From Modestobacter altitudinis (GTDB lineage Bacteria > Actinomycetota > Actinomycetes > Mycobacteriales > Geodermatophilaceae), in contig NZ_SJEW01000021.1 in assembly GCF_005930475.1 (NCBI RefSeq), positions 1-64,000 of the forward strand: 64,000 bases of DNA, given 5' to 3'. Of the stretch, positions 8,121 through 16,165 are shown piece after piece. Position numbers and translations under genes: made by a program. A model generated the notes under the pieces. That model was not told the DNA's origin and did not search any database. It saw only the letters and a program-made list of their open reading frames with translations. The stretch's first letter is position 1. The number at the start of each line of letters is the position of its first letter.

Positions 8121-9181
8121 AGCATCGCCAGCTTGCGACGGCGGACCAGGGCGATGAAGAACGGGGTACCGACCACGGCGAGCACGATGCCGACCTGCAG
8201 TTCTCCGGGGCGGGCGACCACCCGGCCGAGCACGTCGGCGAGCAGCAGGAACACCACCCCGAGGAGCCCGGCGTACGGGACCAGCCAGCGGTGGTCGGGA
8301 CCGGTGACGGCCCGCGCGACGTGCGGCACGACCAGCCCGACGAAGGCGATCGGGCCGCAGCCGGCAGTGGCTGCGCCGGTGAGCAGCGTGATCGCCAGCA
8401 GGCCGGTCCCACGGGCCAGCCAGATCCGGGTGCCGAGCCCACGGGCGACGTCCTCACCGAGGCCCAGCAGGTTCAGCGCCGGCGCGTTCACCATGGCCGC
8501 CACCAGACCGAGGACGACGAACGGTGCGATCTGGCCGACGACGTCGGCGTCCCGGCCGGCGAGGGCGCCGACCACCCAGAAGCGGAAGGCGTCCAGCGCC
8601 GTCGTCTCGCGGATGGTGATCGCCTGGACGAGGGCGAAGAGCAGGAAGCTGAGCGAGGACCCGGCCAGGGCCAGGCTCACCGGCGTCGCCCCGCCGCGGC
8701 CGGAGGACCCGACCAGGTAGACCGCGACGCTGCCGAGGAGCGCGCCGGCGAAGGCGAACCAGATGTAGCCCGAGGCGGTGGAGACGCCGAACAGCCAGAT
8801 GGAGAGCACCACGGCGAACGAGGCGCCGGCGGTCACGCCGAGCAGGCCCGGGTCGCCGAGCGGGTTGCGGGTGTGGCCCTGCATGAGCGCGCCGGCGACG
8901 CCCAGCGACAGGCCGGCGAGCAGGCCGAGGAGGGTGCGGGGGACCCGGAGCTGGCGGACGATGACCGTCTCGTCGCCCGGCGTGCTGCCGTCGAGGAGGG
9001 CGTGCCAGACGGTGCCGAGGCCGATCGAACGGGTGCCGACGGCGATGCTCAGCGCGCAGACCGCCACGGTGAGGACCAGCAGCAGCCAGAGGCCGAGCAG
9101 GCGGCTGCCCCCGCCGCGCAGCAGGCCGTCGCGGGCGGCGTGGGCCGCTGCGGGGGGCCGGGTGGCGGTGCGCTGCGCCAC
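8117..9181 (-). CDS. FecCD-type iron-siderophore ABC permease (first subunit)
   Basis: A 354-residue membrane subunit and the first gene of the importer operon. It has the family text LRVPRTLLGLLAGLSLGVAGALMQGHTRNPLGDPGLLGVTAGA and the later CGPIAFVGLVVPHVARAVTGPDHR coupling-helix region, with about ten hydrophobic segments. GTG 9181 follows an AT-richer palindrome that matches half of an IdeR/DtxR iron box, so the operon is probably repressed by iron. Its stop overlaps the next permease start as GTGA. With no binding-protein gene in the window, the cognate lipoprotein must be encoded elsewhere or on another operon. Confidence 0.92.
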   Translation of the reverse strand: MAQRTATRPPAAAHAARDGLLRGGGSRLLGLWLLLVLTVAVCALSIAVGTRSIGLGTVWHALLDGSTPGDETVIVRQLRVPRTLLGLLAGLSLGVAGALMQGHTRNPLGDPGLLGVTAGASFAVVLSIWLFGVSTASGYIWFAFAGALLGSVAVYLVGSSGRGGATPVSLALAGSSLSFLLFALVQAITIRETTALDAFRFWVVGALAGRDADVVGQIAPFVVLGLVAAMVNAPALNLLGLGEDVARGLGTRIWLARGTGLLAITLLTGAATAGCGPIAFVGLVVPHVARAVTGPDHRWLVPYAGLLGVVFLLLADVLGRVVARPGELQVGIVLAVVGTPFFIALVRRRKLAML

Positions 9182-9207
9182 GTGCGGCTCCTGGGGACGG
9201 CGGGGCT

Positions 9208-9225
9208 GGTAAGGCTCACCTTACC
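9208..9225 (-). promoter_or_regulatory. Probable IdeR/DtxR iron box
   Basis: GGTAAGG-CTCA-CCTTACC is a perfect 7+7 dyad that stands out in a GC-rich background, about 27 bases before the first permease GTG. Its AGGCTCACCTTA half agrees at 11 of 12 positions with the AGGCTAACCTWA half of the known iron-regulator consensus; the other half is weaker. Iron-loaded IdeR bound here would block transcription of the importer. Confidence 0.6.
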
Positions 9226-9240
9226 CAACCGGTCCCTGTC

Positions 9241-9831
9241 CTACCGCGGGGCGGTGCCGGCCACGACGAGGTCGGCGAGCTCCCGGTAGGCCGCGGCGTC
9301 GTCCAGGCCGGTGGCGGCGGTGATCGCGCCGCGGTGGATGGCGTCCATCACCGCGGCGACCGCCGCACCCACGAACGAGGCGTGCACCGGGCGGATGGTC
9401 CCGGCGGTGACACCGTCGGTCACCAGCCGCTGCACCCGGGCCGCCGCCGAGCGGGTGTTGCGCTCGTAGATCTCCCGGGCCGGCGCGAACGCGGCGACGT
9501 CGGCGAAGAAGGCCGCCGACGCCGGCTGCAGCTGCTCGGCGACGGCCAGCAGGTAGGCGCTGAGCTGCTCGCGGTGGTCGGCCGGGACGGCGGCCCGCTC
9601 CTCGACGGCGACCGTCGCCCGCTGGAAGAAGCGCTTGACCACGGCGACGACCAGCTGCTCCTTGCTCGCCGCCAGTCCGTACAGGGTGCTCTTCGAGCAG
9701 TGCAGCCGCCGGGCGAGGTCGTCGAGGGTGAACGCGCCGAACCCCTCGGCCAGCACCAGGGTGACCAGCTCGTCGAGGAGCTCCTCGCGGCGTGCCTGGG
9801 TGCGGGTGGAACGCGTGTCCAGTGACGTCAT
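9241..9831 (-). CDS. TetR-family transcriptional regulator
   Basis: A 196-residue repressor. The N-terminal helix-turn-helix (LVLAEGFGAFTLDDLARRLHCSKSTLYGLAASKEQLVVAVV in outline, residues about 20-60) is typical of TetR, and the helical C-terminal domain would bind an effector and dimerise. ATG 9831 was chosen because the codons upstream have no ribosome site. The gene diverges from an acyl-CoA dehydrogenase, and the shared promoter region contains repeated GAGTACTG boxes. It therefore probably controls that gene in response to an acyl-CoA or related ligand. Confidence 0.9.
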   Translation of the reverse strand: MTSLDTRSTRTQARREELLDELVTLVLAEGFGAFTLDDLARRLHCSKSTLYGLAASKEQLVVAVVKRFFQRATVAVEERAAVPADHREQLSAYLLAVAEQLQPASAAFFADVAAFAPAREIYERNTRSAAARVQRLVTDGVTAGTIRPVHASFVGAAVAAVMDAIHRGAITAATGLDDAAAYRELADLVVAGTAPR

Positions 9832-9875
9832 CAGGCCTCCTCCGCGGTCCCGGACAGTAACAAGGCGCCCCGTCG

Positions 9876-9903
9876 GAGTACTGCGTACAGTCCCTGAGTA
9901 CTG
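9876..9903. promoter_or_regulatory. Candidate TetR operator: two GAGTACTG boxes 20 bp apart
   Basis: GAGTACTG occurs at 9876-9883 and 9896-9903, exactly 20 bp apart, with CGTACAGT in between. This puts related half-sites on one face of the helix. The site lies between the divergent TetR and acyl-CoA dehydrogenase genes, where an autoregulating repressor normally binds. Confidence 0.5.
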
Positions 9904-9948
9904 ACACGAGTCCGGGACGGCGTCGTCCCGGAGCCCCGGAGGTGCGCT

Positions 9949-11142
9949 GTGCCCGTCTCTCGTCTGGTCCCCTCGCAGGAGGCGGCCGACCTGCTCGACC
10001 TCACCCGGCAGCTGGCCCGCGAGGAGCTGGCGCCGCGCGTCGTGCAGGCCGAGGCCGACGAGGCCTTCCCGCGCGACGTGTTCCGCACGCTGGGCCGGGC
10101 CGGGCTGCTCGGTCTGCCCTACGGCGAGGACGTCGGCGGCGGCGGTCAGCCCTACGAGGTCTACCTGCAGGTGCTGGAGGAGATCGCGGCGGTGTGGGCC
10201 AGCGTCGGGGTGGGCGTGAGCGTGCACGGGCTGTCCTGCTTCGGGCTGGCCACCCGCGGCACCCCCGAGCAGCAGCAGCGCTGGCTGCCGGACATGCTCG
10301 GTGGCGAGCTGCTCGGCGCCTACTGCCTCTCCGAGCCGCACGCCGGCTCCGACCCGGCGGCGATGCGCGCCCGGGCGGTCCGCGACGGCGACTCCTACCT
10401 GCTCTCCGGGGACAAGGCCTGGACGACGCACGGCGGGCAGGCCGACTTCTACAAGGTCATGGCACGCACCTCCGACGACCGGTCGCGCGGCATCTCGTGC
10501 TTTCTGGTGCCGGCCGACGCCGCCGGGCTCACCGCGGACCCGGCCGAGCGCAAGATGGGGCTCACCGGTTCGACCACGGCCACCATGCGCTTCGAGGACG
10601 TGCGGATCGACGCCGACCGGCTGCTCGGCGCCGAGGGCGAGGGGCTGCCGATCGCGCTGTCCGGGCTGGACGCCGGTCGGCTGGGCATCGCGGCGGTCGC
10701 CACCGGCCTCGCCCAGGGCGCGCTGGACGACGCGGTGGCGTACGCCAGGGAGCGGGAGACCTTCGGCGTCCCGATCATCGAGCACCAGGGGCTGGGCTTC
10801 CTGCTCGCCGACATGGCGGCCGCGGTGGAGACCTCCCGGGCGATGTACCTGGCTGCGGCCCGGCTGCGCGACGCCGGTCAGCCCTACGGCCAGCAGGCCT
10901 CCATCGCCAAGCTGGTCGCCACGGACAACGCGATGAAGGTGACCACCGACGCCGTCCAGGTCTTCGGCGGCTACGGCTACACGCGCGACTTCCCGGTCGA
11001 GCGGTACATGCGCGAGGCGAAGGTCATGCAGATCTTCGAGGGCACCAACCAGATCCAGCGGATGGTGATCAGCCGGGCGCTCGCCAAGGGCGGCAGCGAC
11101 CGGACCACGGTCGCCGGCACCGGCTTCGCCCTCGCCCGCTGA
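9949..11142 (+). CDS. Acyl-CoA dehydrogenase
   Basis: A 397-residue flavoenzyme that introduces a trans-2 double bond into acyl-CoA thioesters, passing electrons to an electron-transfer flavoprotein. It is complete: an N-terminal helical domain, the middle-domain signature (CLSEPHAGSDPAAMRARA, then GDKAWTTHGGQAD), and the C-terminal domain with QVFGGYGYTRDFPVERYMRE and FEGTNQIQRMVISR. The glutamate of FEGT is in the position of the catalytic base of short- and medium-chain enzymes. GTG 9949 has a GGAGG ribosome site. It diverges from a TetR gene that probably regulates it. Chain-length preference cannot be read from the sequence. Confidence 0.93.
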   Translation: MPVSRLVPSQEAADLLDLTRQLAREELAPRVVQAEADEAFPRDVFRTLGRAGLLGLPYGEDVGGGGQPYEVYLQVLEEIAAVWASVGVGVSVHGLSCFGLATRGTPEQQQRWLPDMLGGELLGAYCLSEPHAGSDPAAMRARAVRDGDSYLLSGDKAWTTHGGQADFYKVMARTSDDRSRGISCFLVPADAAGLTADPAERKMGLTGSTTATMRFEDVRIDADRLLGAEGEGLPIALSGLDAGRLGIAAVATGLAQGALDDAVAYARERETFGVPIIEHQGLGFLLADMAAAVETSRAMYLAAARLRDAGQPYGQQASIAKLVATDNAMKVTTDAVQVFGGYGYTRDFPVERYMREAKVMQIFEGTNQIQRMVISRALAKGGSDRTTVAGTGFALAR

Positions 11143-11155
11143 ACCGCCGTCCTCC

Positions 11156-11183
11156 AGGGGCCATGTTGGCCAACATGGCCCCT
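11156..11183. promoter_or_regulatory. Perfect 28-bp palindrome upstream of DUF2277 gene
   Basis: AGGGGCCATGTTGG and its exact reverse complement abut with no loop. The palindrome overlaps the -35 region of an apparent leaderless promoter (TACGCT at 11183-11188) and starts 14 bases after the acyl-CoA dehydrogenase stop. An unlooped perfect palindrome fits a dimeric-repressor operator better than a terminator, although a cruciform or terminator role is possible. Confidence 0.5.
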
Positions 11184-11188
11184 ACGCT
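11183..11188 (+). promoter_or_regulatory. Leaderless -10 box TACGCT for DUF2277 gene
   Basis: TACGCT fits the actinobacterial TANNNT -10 pattern and is followed by six bases and then the ATG. Transcription would begin at or next to the start codon. No ribosome site precedes this ATG, which supports a leaderless transcript. Confidence 0.5.
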
Positions 11189-11194
11189 GGGCGC

Positions 11195-11464
11195 ATGTGC
11201 CGGAACATCCACGTGCTGCACAACCTGGCGCCCGCGACGACGTCGGATGAGGTCCGGGCCGCCGCGCTCCAGTACGTCCGCAAGGTGAGCGGGTCGGCCA
11301 AGCCGTCGCAGGCGAACCAGGCCGCGTTCGACCGGGCGGTCGAGGAGATCGCGCACGCGACCGAGCACCTGCTCGCCGACCTGGTCACCACCGCGCCGCC
11401 CAAGGACCGCGAGGTGCTCGCCGCGCAGGCGCGCGCCCGCGCCGCGGTGAGGTACGCCCGCTAG
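11195..11464 (+). CDS. DUF2277 family protein
   Basis: An 89-residue protein with the family's characteristic opening MCRNIHVLHNLAP, then EVRAAALQYVRKVSG and KPSQANQAAFDRAVEEIA, which form two or three amphipathic helices. The role of DUF2277 proteins is not established. The conserved N-terminal cysteine (Cys2) is retained, and the length matches the family. The ATG lies six bases from a TACGCT box and has no Shine-Dalgarno sequence, so the mRNA is probably leaderless. It converges on ilvA with nine bases between the two stops. Confidence 0.88.
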   Translation: MCRNIHVLHNLAPATTSDEVRAAALQYVRKVSGSAKPSQANQAAFDRAVEEIAHATEHLLADLVTTAPPKDREVLAAQARARAAVRYAR

Positions 11465-11473
11465 GGAGTTCGC

Positions 11474-12742
11474 TCACACGAGGAAGCGGTAGGCGGTCGT
11501 GCCGGGGGCCAGGTGCTGGATCTTCAGCGGACCGGACTCGATCCGGGCCATCAGCGGTGCCAGCCCGTCGACGCTGCCCAGCTCGATCCCGGTCAGTGCC
11601 GCCCCGGTCTCCCGGTTGTCCCGTTTGACGTACTCGAACAGCACGATGTCGTCGTCCGGGCCGAGCACCTCGTCGAGGAACCGGCGCAGCGCCCCGGGCT
11701 CCTGCGGGAACTCGACCAGGAAGTAGTGCTTGAGCCCGCGGTGCACCAGTGAGCGCTCCACGACCTCGGCGTACCGGCTGACGTCGTTGTTGCCGCCCGA
11801 CAGCACGCTCACCACCGTCTGACCGGGCTCGACGACGACGCTGCCGCCGGTCAGCGCCGCACTCGCCAGGGCGCCCGCGGGCTCGGCGATCACCCCGTCG
11901 ACCTGGTACAGGTCCAGCATCTCGGTGCAGATCTGCCCCTCGGGCACGGTCACCAGGTCGCAGCCGGCGTCGCGCACCAGCGGGAAGGTGACGTCGCCGG
12001 CCCGGCGGACCGCCGCACCGTCGACGAACGTGTCGATCTCCGGGAGCTCCACCGGACGCCCTGCTGCCATGGCCGCGGCCATCCCGGCAGCGCCGGCCGG
12101 CTCCACGCCGACCACCCGGACGCCGGGTGCGTTCTCTCCCAGCCAGGTGGCGCAGCCGGCGAGCAGGCCCCCGCCGCCGACGGGGAGGACGACGACGTCG
12201 GGCACGCTGCCCAGCTGCTCGAGGACCTCGACGGCGACGGTGGCCTGCCCGGCGACGGTGGACAGGGAGTCGAAGGCGGGCACCAGCGTCGCGCCGGTGG
12301 CCAGAGCGTGCGCAGCAGCAGCCGACGCAGCGTCGTCGTAGGTGTCGCCGAGGACGACGAGCTCGACCATGTCCCCGCCGAGCGCGGCGATCCGCTGCCG
12401 CTTCTGCCGCGGGGTGGTGCCGGGGACGAACACCTTGCCGCGGACGCCGAGGACCCGGCAGGCGTAGGCCACACCCTGGCCGTGGTTGCCGGCGCTGGCG
12501 GTCACCGCCCCGGCGGCGCGACCGGCGGCGTCCACTTGGCTGATCGTGTTGTAGGCCCCGCGGACCTTGTACGAGCGGCCGACCTGAAGGTCCTCGCGCT
12601 TGACCCAGACGGCGGCGCCGGTGAGCTCGGACAGTCGGGCGTTGCGCTGCAGCGGTGTCCGCTCGGCGACGCCGGCCAACCGGCGGGCGGCCTGCGAGAC
12701 CTCGGCGGAGAACCCTGTGCGCACATCGGTCACGGTCGCCAT
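11474..12742 (-). CDS. ilvA: Threonine dehydratase, biosynthetic type
   Basis: A 422-residue PLP enzyme converting threonine to 2-oxobutanoate, the first step of isoleucine synthesis. The PLP lysine lies in SYKVRGAYN (about Lys59). The phosphate-binding glycine loop is VGGGGLLAG, and SAGNHGQGVAYA is also present. The C-terminal 85 residues (KHYFLVEFPQEPGALRRFLDEVLG onward) form a single ACT-like regulatory domain, as in the shorter IlvA form, where isoleucine feedback is expected. ATG 12742 gives the usual N-terminus. No other branched-chain amino-acid gene is nearby. Confidence 0.93.
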   Translation of the reverse strand: MATVTDVRTGFSAEVSQAARRLAGVAERTPLQRNARLSELTGAAVWVKREDLQVGRSYKVRGAYNTISQVDAAGRAAGAVTASAGNHGQGVAYACRVLGVRGKVFVPGTTPRQKRQRIAALGGDMVELVVLGDTYDDAASAAAAHALATGATLVPAFDSLSTVAGQATVAVEVLEQLGSVPDVVVLPVGGGGLLAGCATWLGENAPGVRVVGVEPAGAAGMAAAMAAGRPVELPEIDTFVDGAAVRRAGDVTFPLVRDAGCDLVTVPEGQICTEMLDLYQVDGVIAEPAGALASAALTGGSVVVEPGQTVVSVLSGGNNDVSRYAEVVERSLVHRGLKHYFLVEFPQEPGALRRFLDEVLGPDDDIVLFEYVKRDNRETGAALTGIELGSVDGLAPLMARIESGPLKIQHLAPGTTAYRFLV

Positions 12743-12806
12743 CCTGCCCCGGCCGCTGATCCGTGCTGCCCGGCGGGACGCAGCCGCGCTCGGCGGCATG
12801 CCGGGG

Positions 12807-14300
12807 TCAGAACGGTGGAGGGTCGTCGTCGGATGATGGCGCTGGTGGCTCGGGTGCTGTCTCGGTCGGCGGTGGTCGCATGCCCGGTGGTCGGGTCGTC
12901 CGGGTGACTCCCGATGGGGTGGTGACCTGGAGGACGCCGTCGGGGGTCATGGTGAACCGCCAGCCGGGGGCGAAGGTCTTGAGCCGGTGGTGGGAGCGGC
13001 ACAGGCAGCACAGGTTGGCGCAGTCGGTCGCGCCGCCGCAGGCGGCGCTGGTGACGTGGTCGAGGTCGGTCCAGCCGACGCGTTGCCCGCAGTTGGGGAA
13101 GCGGCACCGCCGGTCCCGGGTGGTGGTGAACGCCCGTTGCCGGGCGGTGGGTTGGTAGGCGCCGGTCGCCGGTGGTGGCCCGGTGACCGGGCAGTCGCAC
13201 GGAGTCTCGGGGTGCTGGGGGCAGCCTCGGCGGGCCAGCCGGGTGAGTTCGGTGGGGGTGAGGGTGGCCAGCAGCTGCCCGTCCGGGCCGGTGATCGCGA
13301 ACGTCAGCGTCCCGCCGTCGGGGGCGGTGAGCCCCAACGCACCGACCCGGGCCAGCAGCTCACGGACGTGGGCGGCGGTGATCGGCAACCCGTCCACCTC
13401 ACCCGGCGTGCTGCCCGTCCCGCCGAGGGCGTCCAGGTCGGCGGCGACGGTGACGTTCGCCGCCACGGCGGGGAGGCCGTGGTCGGCGGGGCGGCGGATC
13501 AGCCGCGACAGCACGTGCGCCCGGAGCGCGCCGATCCGGCGGGGGTCGCCGTCGGCTTTGAGCATCTTCGCCAGCTGGTCGACGATGTCGTAGCACTCGA
13601 CGGCCTCATCGGTGGGCAGGTCCGTCGCGATCGTGGACCGGCCGTCGGTGGCCGAGGGGTAGAGGTGCACGTCGGCGGTCTTCTCCGCCTCCTCGCGGCG
13701 CAGGTCGGCGGCCTTGGCGTCCAGCTCGACCATCAGCTCGGTGGCGCGGTCGCGGAGCTTGTACACCGACAGATCGCTCGCCTCGGGCAGCAGTGCGTCC
13801 TCGACCTGCCGGGCCACGGCTGCGTTGGTGTGCATCAGCACGTCGGCCAGCGCTCGGGCGCGGGGTTCGTCGAGTTCCCCGGCCTTGAGCGCGGCGAAGG
13901 TCCGCGGCAGCTTCTTCTGCCAGGTCAGCGCGTGGTCCAACTTCTTCGAGGCGGTGGTGCGCCCGAGGTTGATCACCGTGGCCAGCTCGGCGGTGAAGAA
14001 CTCGCTGATCCCGTCACCAGGATCACCGCCGGACCAGCCGGCCTTGCGGGCGCCGGAGGTGCCTGGCAGCGGATCGGTTCTGGCCGGGCGGGCGCCGGCC
14101 ATGCCGAGGATCAGCTCGGCCTCCCGTGCGGTGTCTCGGGCCCGCCGCTGCTGTATGGCCTGCAACTCCACGGCCGCGCGGTCTGGTGACAACGCGAACG
14201 GGTCGGGCTCGGCGTGCCCGTCCCCGACCCAGAACACATCGACCCGCGACCGGAACGACCCAGGCACCTCTGGCCCGGGCAGCTCCGCGGTCGTCGTCAT
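12807..14300 (-). CDS. DUF222 / HNH-endonuclease domain protein, copy A
   Basis: A 497-residue protein with a long helical DUF222 domain (about residues 40-330) and a C-terminal HNH nuclease-like motif. The motif is CRFPNC, then WTDLDHV, then NLCCLCRSHHRLK at about residues 393-440, with the Cys pairs and histidines needed for metal binding. The tail is Pro/Asp-rich. This is the 13E12-like family that is multicopy in actinobacterial genomes and whose function is unknown. The start ATG 14300 is the first in a long frame. A second, shorter member lies at 48599-49804. The two are in different neighbourhoods, and I see no inverted repeats or target duplication around either. Confidence 0.9.
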   Translation of the reverse strand: MTTTAELPGPEVPGSFRSRVDVFWVGDGHAEPDPFALSPDRAAVELQAIQQRRARDTAREAELILGMAGARPARTDPLPGTSGARKAGWSGGDPGDGISEFFTAELATVINLGRTTASKKLDHALTWQKKLPRTFAALKAGELDEPRARALADVLMHTNAAVARQVEDALLPEASDLSVYKLRDRATELMVELDAKAADLRREEAEKTADVHLYPSATDGRSTIATDLPTDEAVECYDIVDQLAKMLKADGDPRRIGALRAHVLSRLIRRPADHGLPAVAANVTVAADLDALGGTGSTPGEVDGLPITAAHVRELLARVGALGLTAPDGGTLTFAITGPDGQLLATLTPTELTRLARRGCPQHPETPCDCPVTGPPPATGAYQPTARQRAFTTTRDRRCRFPNCGQRVGWTDLDHVTSAACGGATDCANLCCLCRSHHRLKTFAPGWRFTMTPDGVLQVTTPSGVTRTTRPPGMRPPPTETAPEPPAPSSDDDPPPF

Positions 14301-14461
14301 GGACCGAACATACGGGCGGGGTCTGACAATTCTGGCGGCATGAGCTGGGCTTTCCCGGTCCGTATGACGCGGGCGCTGATCCGCGGGCGGATCTGTGGGG
14401 ACCTGTTGAGGGCCAGGGGGTGGGTGGACCGGTTGTGCAGTTCGGCCGGCGAGTCAGCTCG

Positions 14462-15030
14462 TCACCAGAGGACGGCGCCCCCGTCGTCGAAGAAGCCACC
14501 GCGCGGCCCGTCGTCCGGCAGGGTGGCGAGCCGGATGGCGATGGCGGCGCCCTGCTCGGGCGTCCGCGGCGCGTTGAAGCCGGTGGATTCGGTCGCCACG
14601 TGACCGGGGCACGCGGCGTTCACCAGGACGTTCGTGTCGGCCAGTGCGCGGGCGTACTGGGCCGTCATGCTGTTGACCATCGACATCGACGGTGCGTAGG
14701 CGGCCATGACCGGCCCGGTCTGCAGTGTCAGCGACCCCATGGTGCTCGACATGTTCACGATGCGCGGCGAGACCGCGCGGCGGAGCAGCGGGAGCATCGC
14801 GTTCGTCACCCGGACGACCCCTAACACGTTGGTGTCGAGCACGGTGCGGACGACGTCGAGGTCGAGCGTCGTCGGGTCCTGCGCGCCGTCGGCGACGGAG
14901 CCGGAGATGCCGGCGTTGTCGACGAGCACGTCGGGCCGTCCCGCTGTCTGCTCGATGGACGCCGCTGCCGCGGTGGCGCTGGCGTCGGAGGTGACGTCGA
15001 GGGCGACCCCGAACGCGTCGACGCGCCGGA
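14462..15030 (-). pseudogene. Short-chain dehydrogenase remnant, N-terminus missing
   Basis: The frame encodes the C-terminal three quarters of an SDR: LDVTSDASATAAAA, GRPDVLVDNAGISG, VVRVTNAMLPLLRR, PRIVNMSSTMGSL, then the PGHVATESTGF and GGFFDDGGAVLW end. The nucleotide-binding TGxxxGxG start is absent. Upstream sequence carries only a short out-of-frame VLVAGQATTVVISG-like piece. The active-site YxxxK reads Y-A-P-S-M, so the catalytic lysine is lost as well. Truncation plus loss of the lysine points to a decayed gene. A start at GTG 14929 would leave about 155 residues. Confidence 0.7.
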
Positions 15031-15114
15031 GATCACCACGGTGGTCGCCTGGCCGGCCACCAGCACTTCACCAGCGGTCGCCGCACTCGTCCGCTCGGCT
15101 GCCGGACTGCGCGC

Positions 15115-16026
15115 TCAGAACCCGAAGTAGCTGCCCCGGGTCGCCTCCTTCTCCGGCACCGGCGCGAACACGTTCCCGGTCGTCGGCGCCACGGAGTCCC
15201 GGGCCATGCCGAACGTCTTCAGCAGCGGCCCGACCAGCACGTCGAACACCGGCGGGAACAGCCGGAAGCCGGCGATGATGATCGGGTTGGCGACGCCCGA
15301 CTGCTTCAGCCGGCGGGGGTCGTCGATCCGGGCCACGACCGCCCGGGCGACCCGCTCCGGCGTGTAGACCGGCGGCGGCGGGTGGCCGGTGTTGCCCAGC
15401 ACGGTCGCGGCCTGCTCGTAGATCGGCGTGGTCGTGCCGCCGGGGGCCACCGCGGACACGTGCACGTCGGGCAGGTCGCGCAGCTCCTGCTGCAGGGTGC
15501 GGATCAGGCCGAGCTGACCCCACTTCGCGGTGACGTAGGCACCCATCGTCGGCGCGGTGATCGAGGCGAGCAGCGAGCTGACCACGACCACGTGGCCGCG
15601 CCGCTGCGCCCGCAGCACCGGCAGCGCGGACCGGAAGACGTGGAAGGTGCCCTGGATCGCGGTGTCGACGACGCGCTCGAAGACGTCGGGCTGGACGTCC
15701 TCGATCCGGCCGTAGGCCATCACGGTGGCCGTGTGCACGACGACGTCGAGCCGGCCGAACGTGCTGGTGGCGCGGTCGACGGCCGCCTGCACCGCGTCCG
15801 GGTCCAGGACGTCGGCGGGGACGCACTCGACCGCGGACGCCCCGGCGGTCCGGCAGTCGGCGGCCGCGTCGGCCAGCGTGGTCGCGCTGCGCGAGACCAG
15901 CACGAGCGAGGCACCGCGCGTGGCGAACTCGATGGCGCTGGCGCGGCCGATGCCGGAGGAGGCGCCGATGACCAGCACGACCTCCTGCTGCGCCGCGGTG
16001 GAGGAGAGGTCGTCAGCAGTCACCAC
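15115..16026 (-). CDS. Short-chain dehydrogenase/reductase
   Basis: A 303-residue SDR, intact unlike its neighbour. The cofactor loop is LVIGASSGIGRASAIEFA. A VHTATV segment stands in the usual NNAG position, VVVVSSLLAS carries the catalytic serine region, and YVTAKWG gives the YxxxK active site. The C-terminal extension of about 80 residues (ANPIIIAGFRLFPPVFDVLVGPLL onward) is hydrophobic and may associate with membrane. The arginine in the second strand region (LVSRS) suggests NADP(H). The substrate is unknown. GTG 16026 and GTG 16023 are both possible starts. Confidence 0.88.
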   Translation of the reverse strand: MVTADDLSSTAAQQEVVLVIGASSGIGRASAIEFATRGASLVLVSRSATTLADAAADCRTAGASAVECVPADVLDPDAVQAAVDRATSTFGRLDVVVHTATVMAYGRIEDVQPDVFERVVDTAIQGTFHVFRSALPVLRAQRRGHVVVVSSLLASITAPTMGAYVTAKWGQLGLIRTLQQELRDLPDVHVSAVAPGGTTTPIYEQAATVLGNTGHPPPPVYTPERVARAVVARIDDPRRLKQSGVANPIIIAGFRLFPPVFDVLVGPLLKTFGMARDSVAPTTGNVFAPVPEKEATRGSYFGF

Positions 16027-16108
16027 CCCCCGCTACCCGGGATCCTCGCGACCACTCACGTCGTGCACAACGGACCTCTCCCACGACCGCACCGTCGGAC
16101 GTCGCCGC

Positions 16109-16114
16109 TAGCGT
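16109..16114 (+). promoter_or_regulatory. -10 box TAGCGT for pyruvate carboxylase
   Basis: TAGCGT matches the TANNNT actinobacterial -10 pattern 52 bases before the GTG start. It would leave a leader of about 45 bases with a GAGAGGAGA ribosome site. I do not see a clear -35. Confidence 0.4.
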
Positions 16115-16165
16115 CAGCCCGACGAGGGCGGCTCCGGCGGCCACCCGACACGAGAGGAGACCCCC

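Noticed and set aside
12807-14300. DUF222/HNH gene as a mobile intron or homing element
   Set aside because: There are no flanking repeats, no split host gene and no difference in base composition from neighbours.
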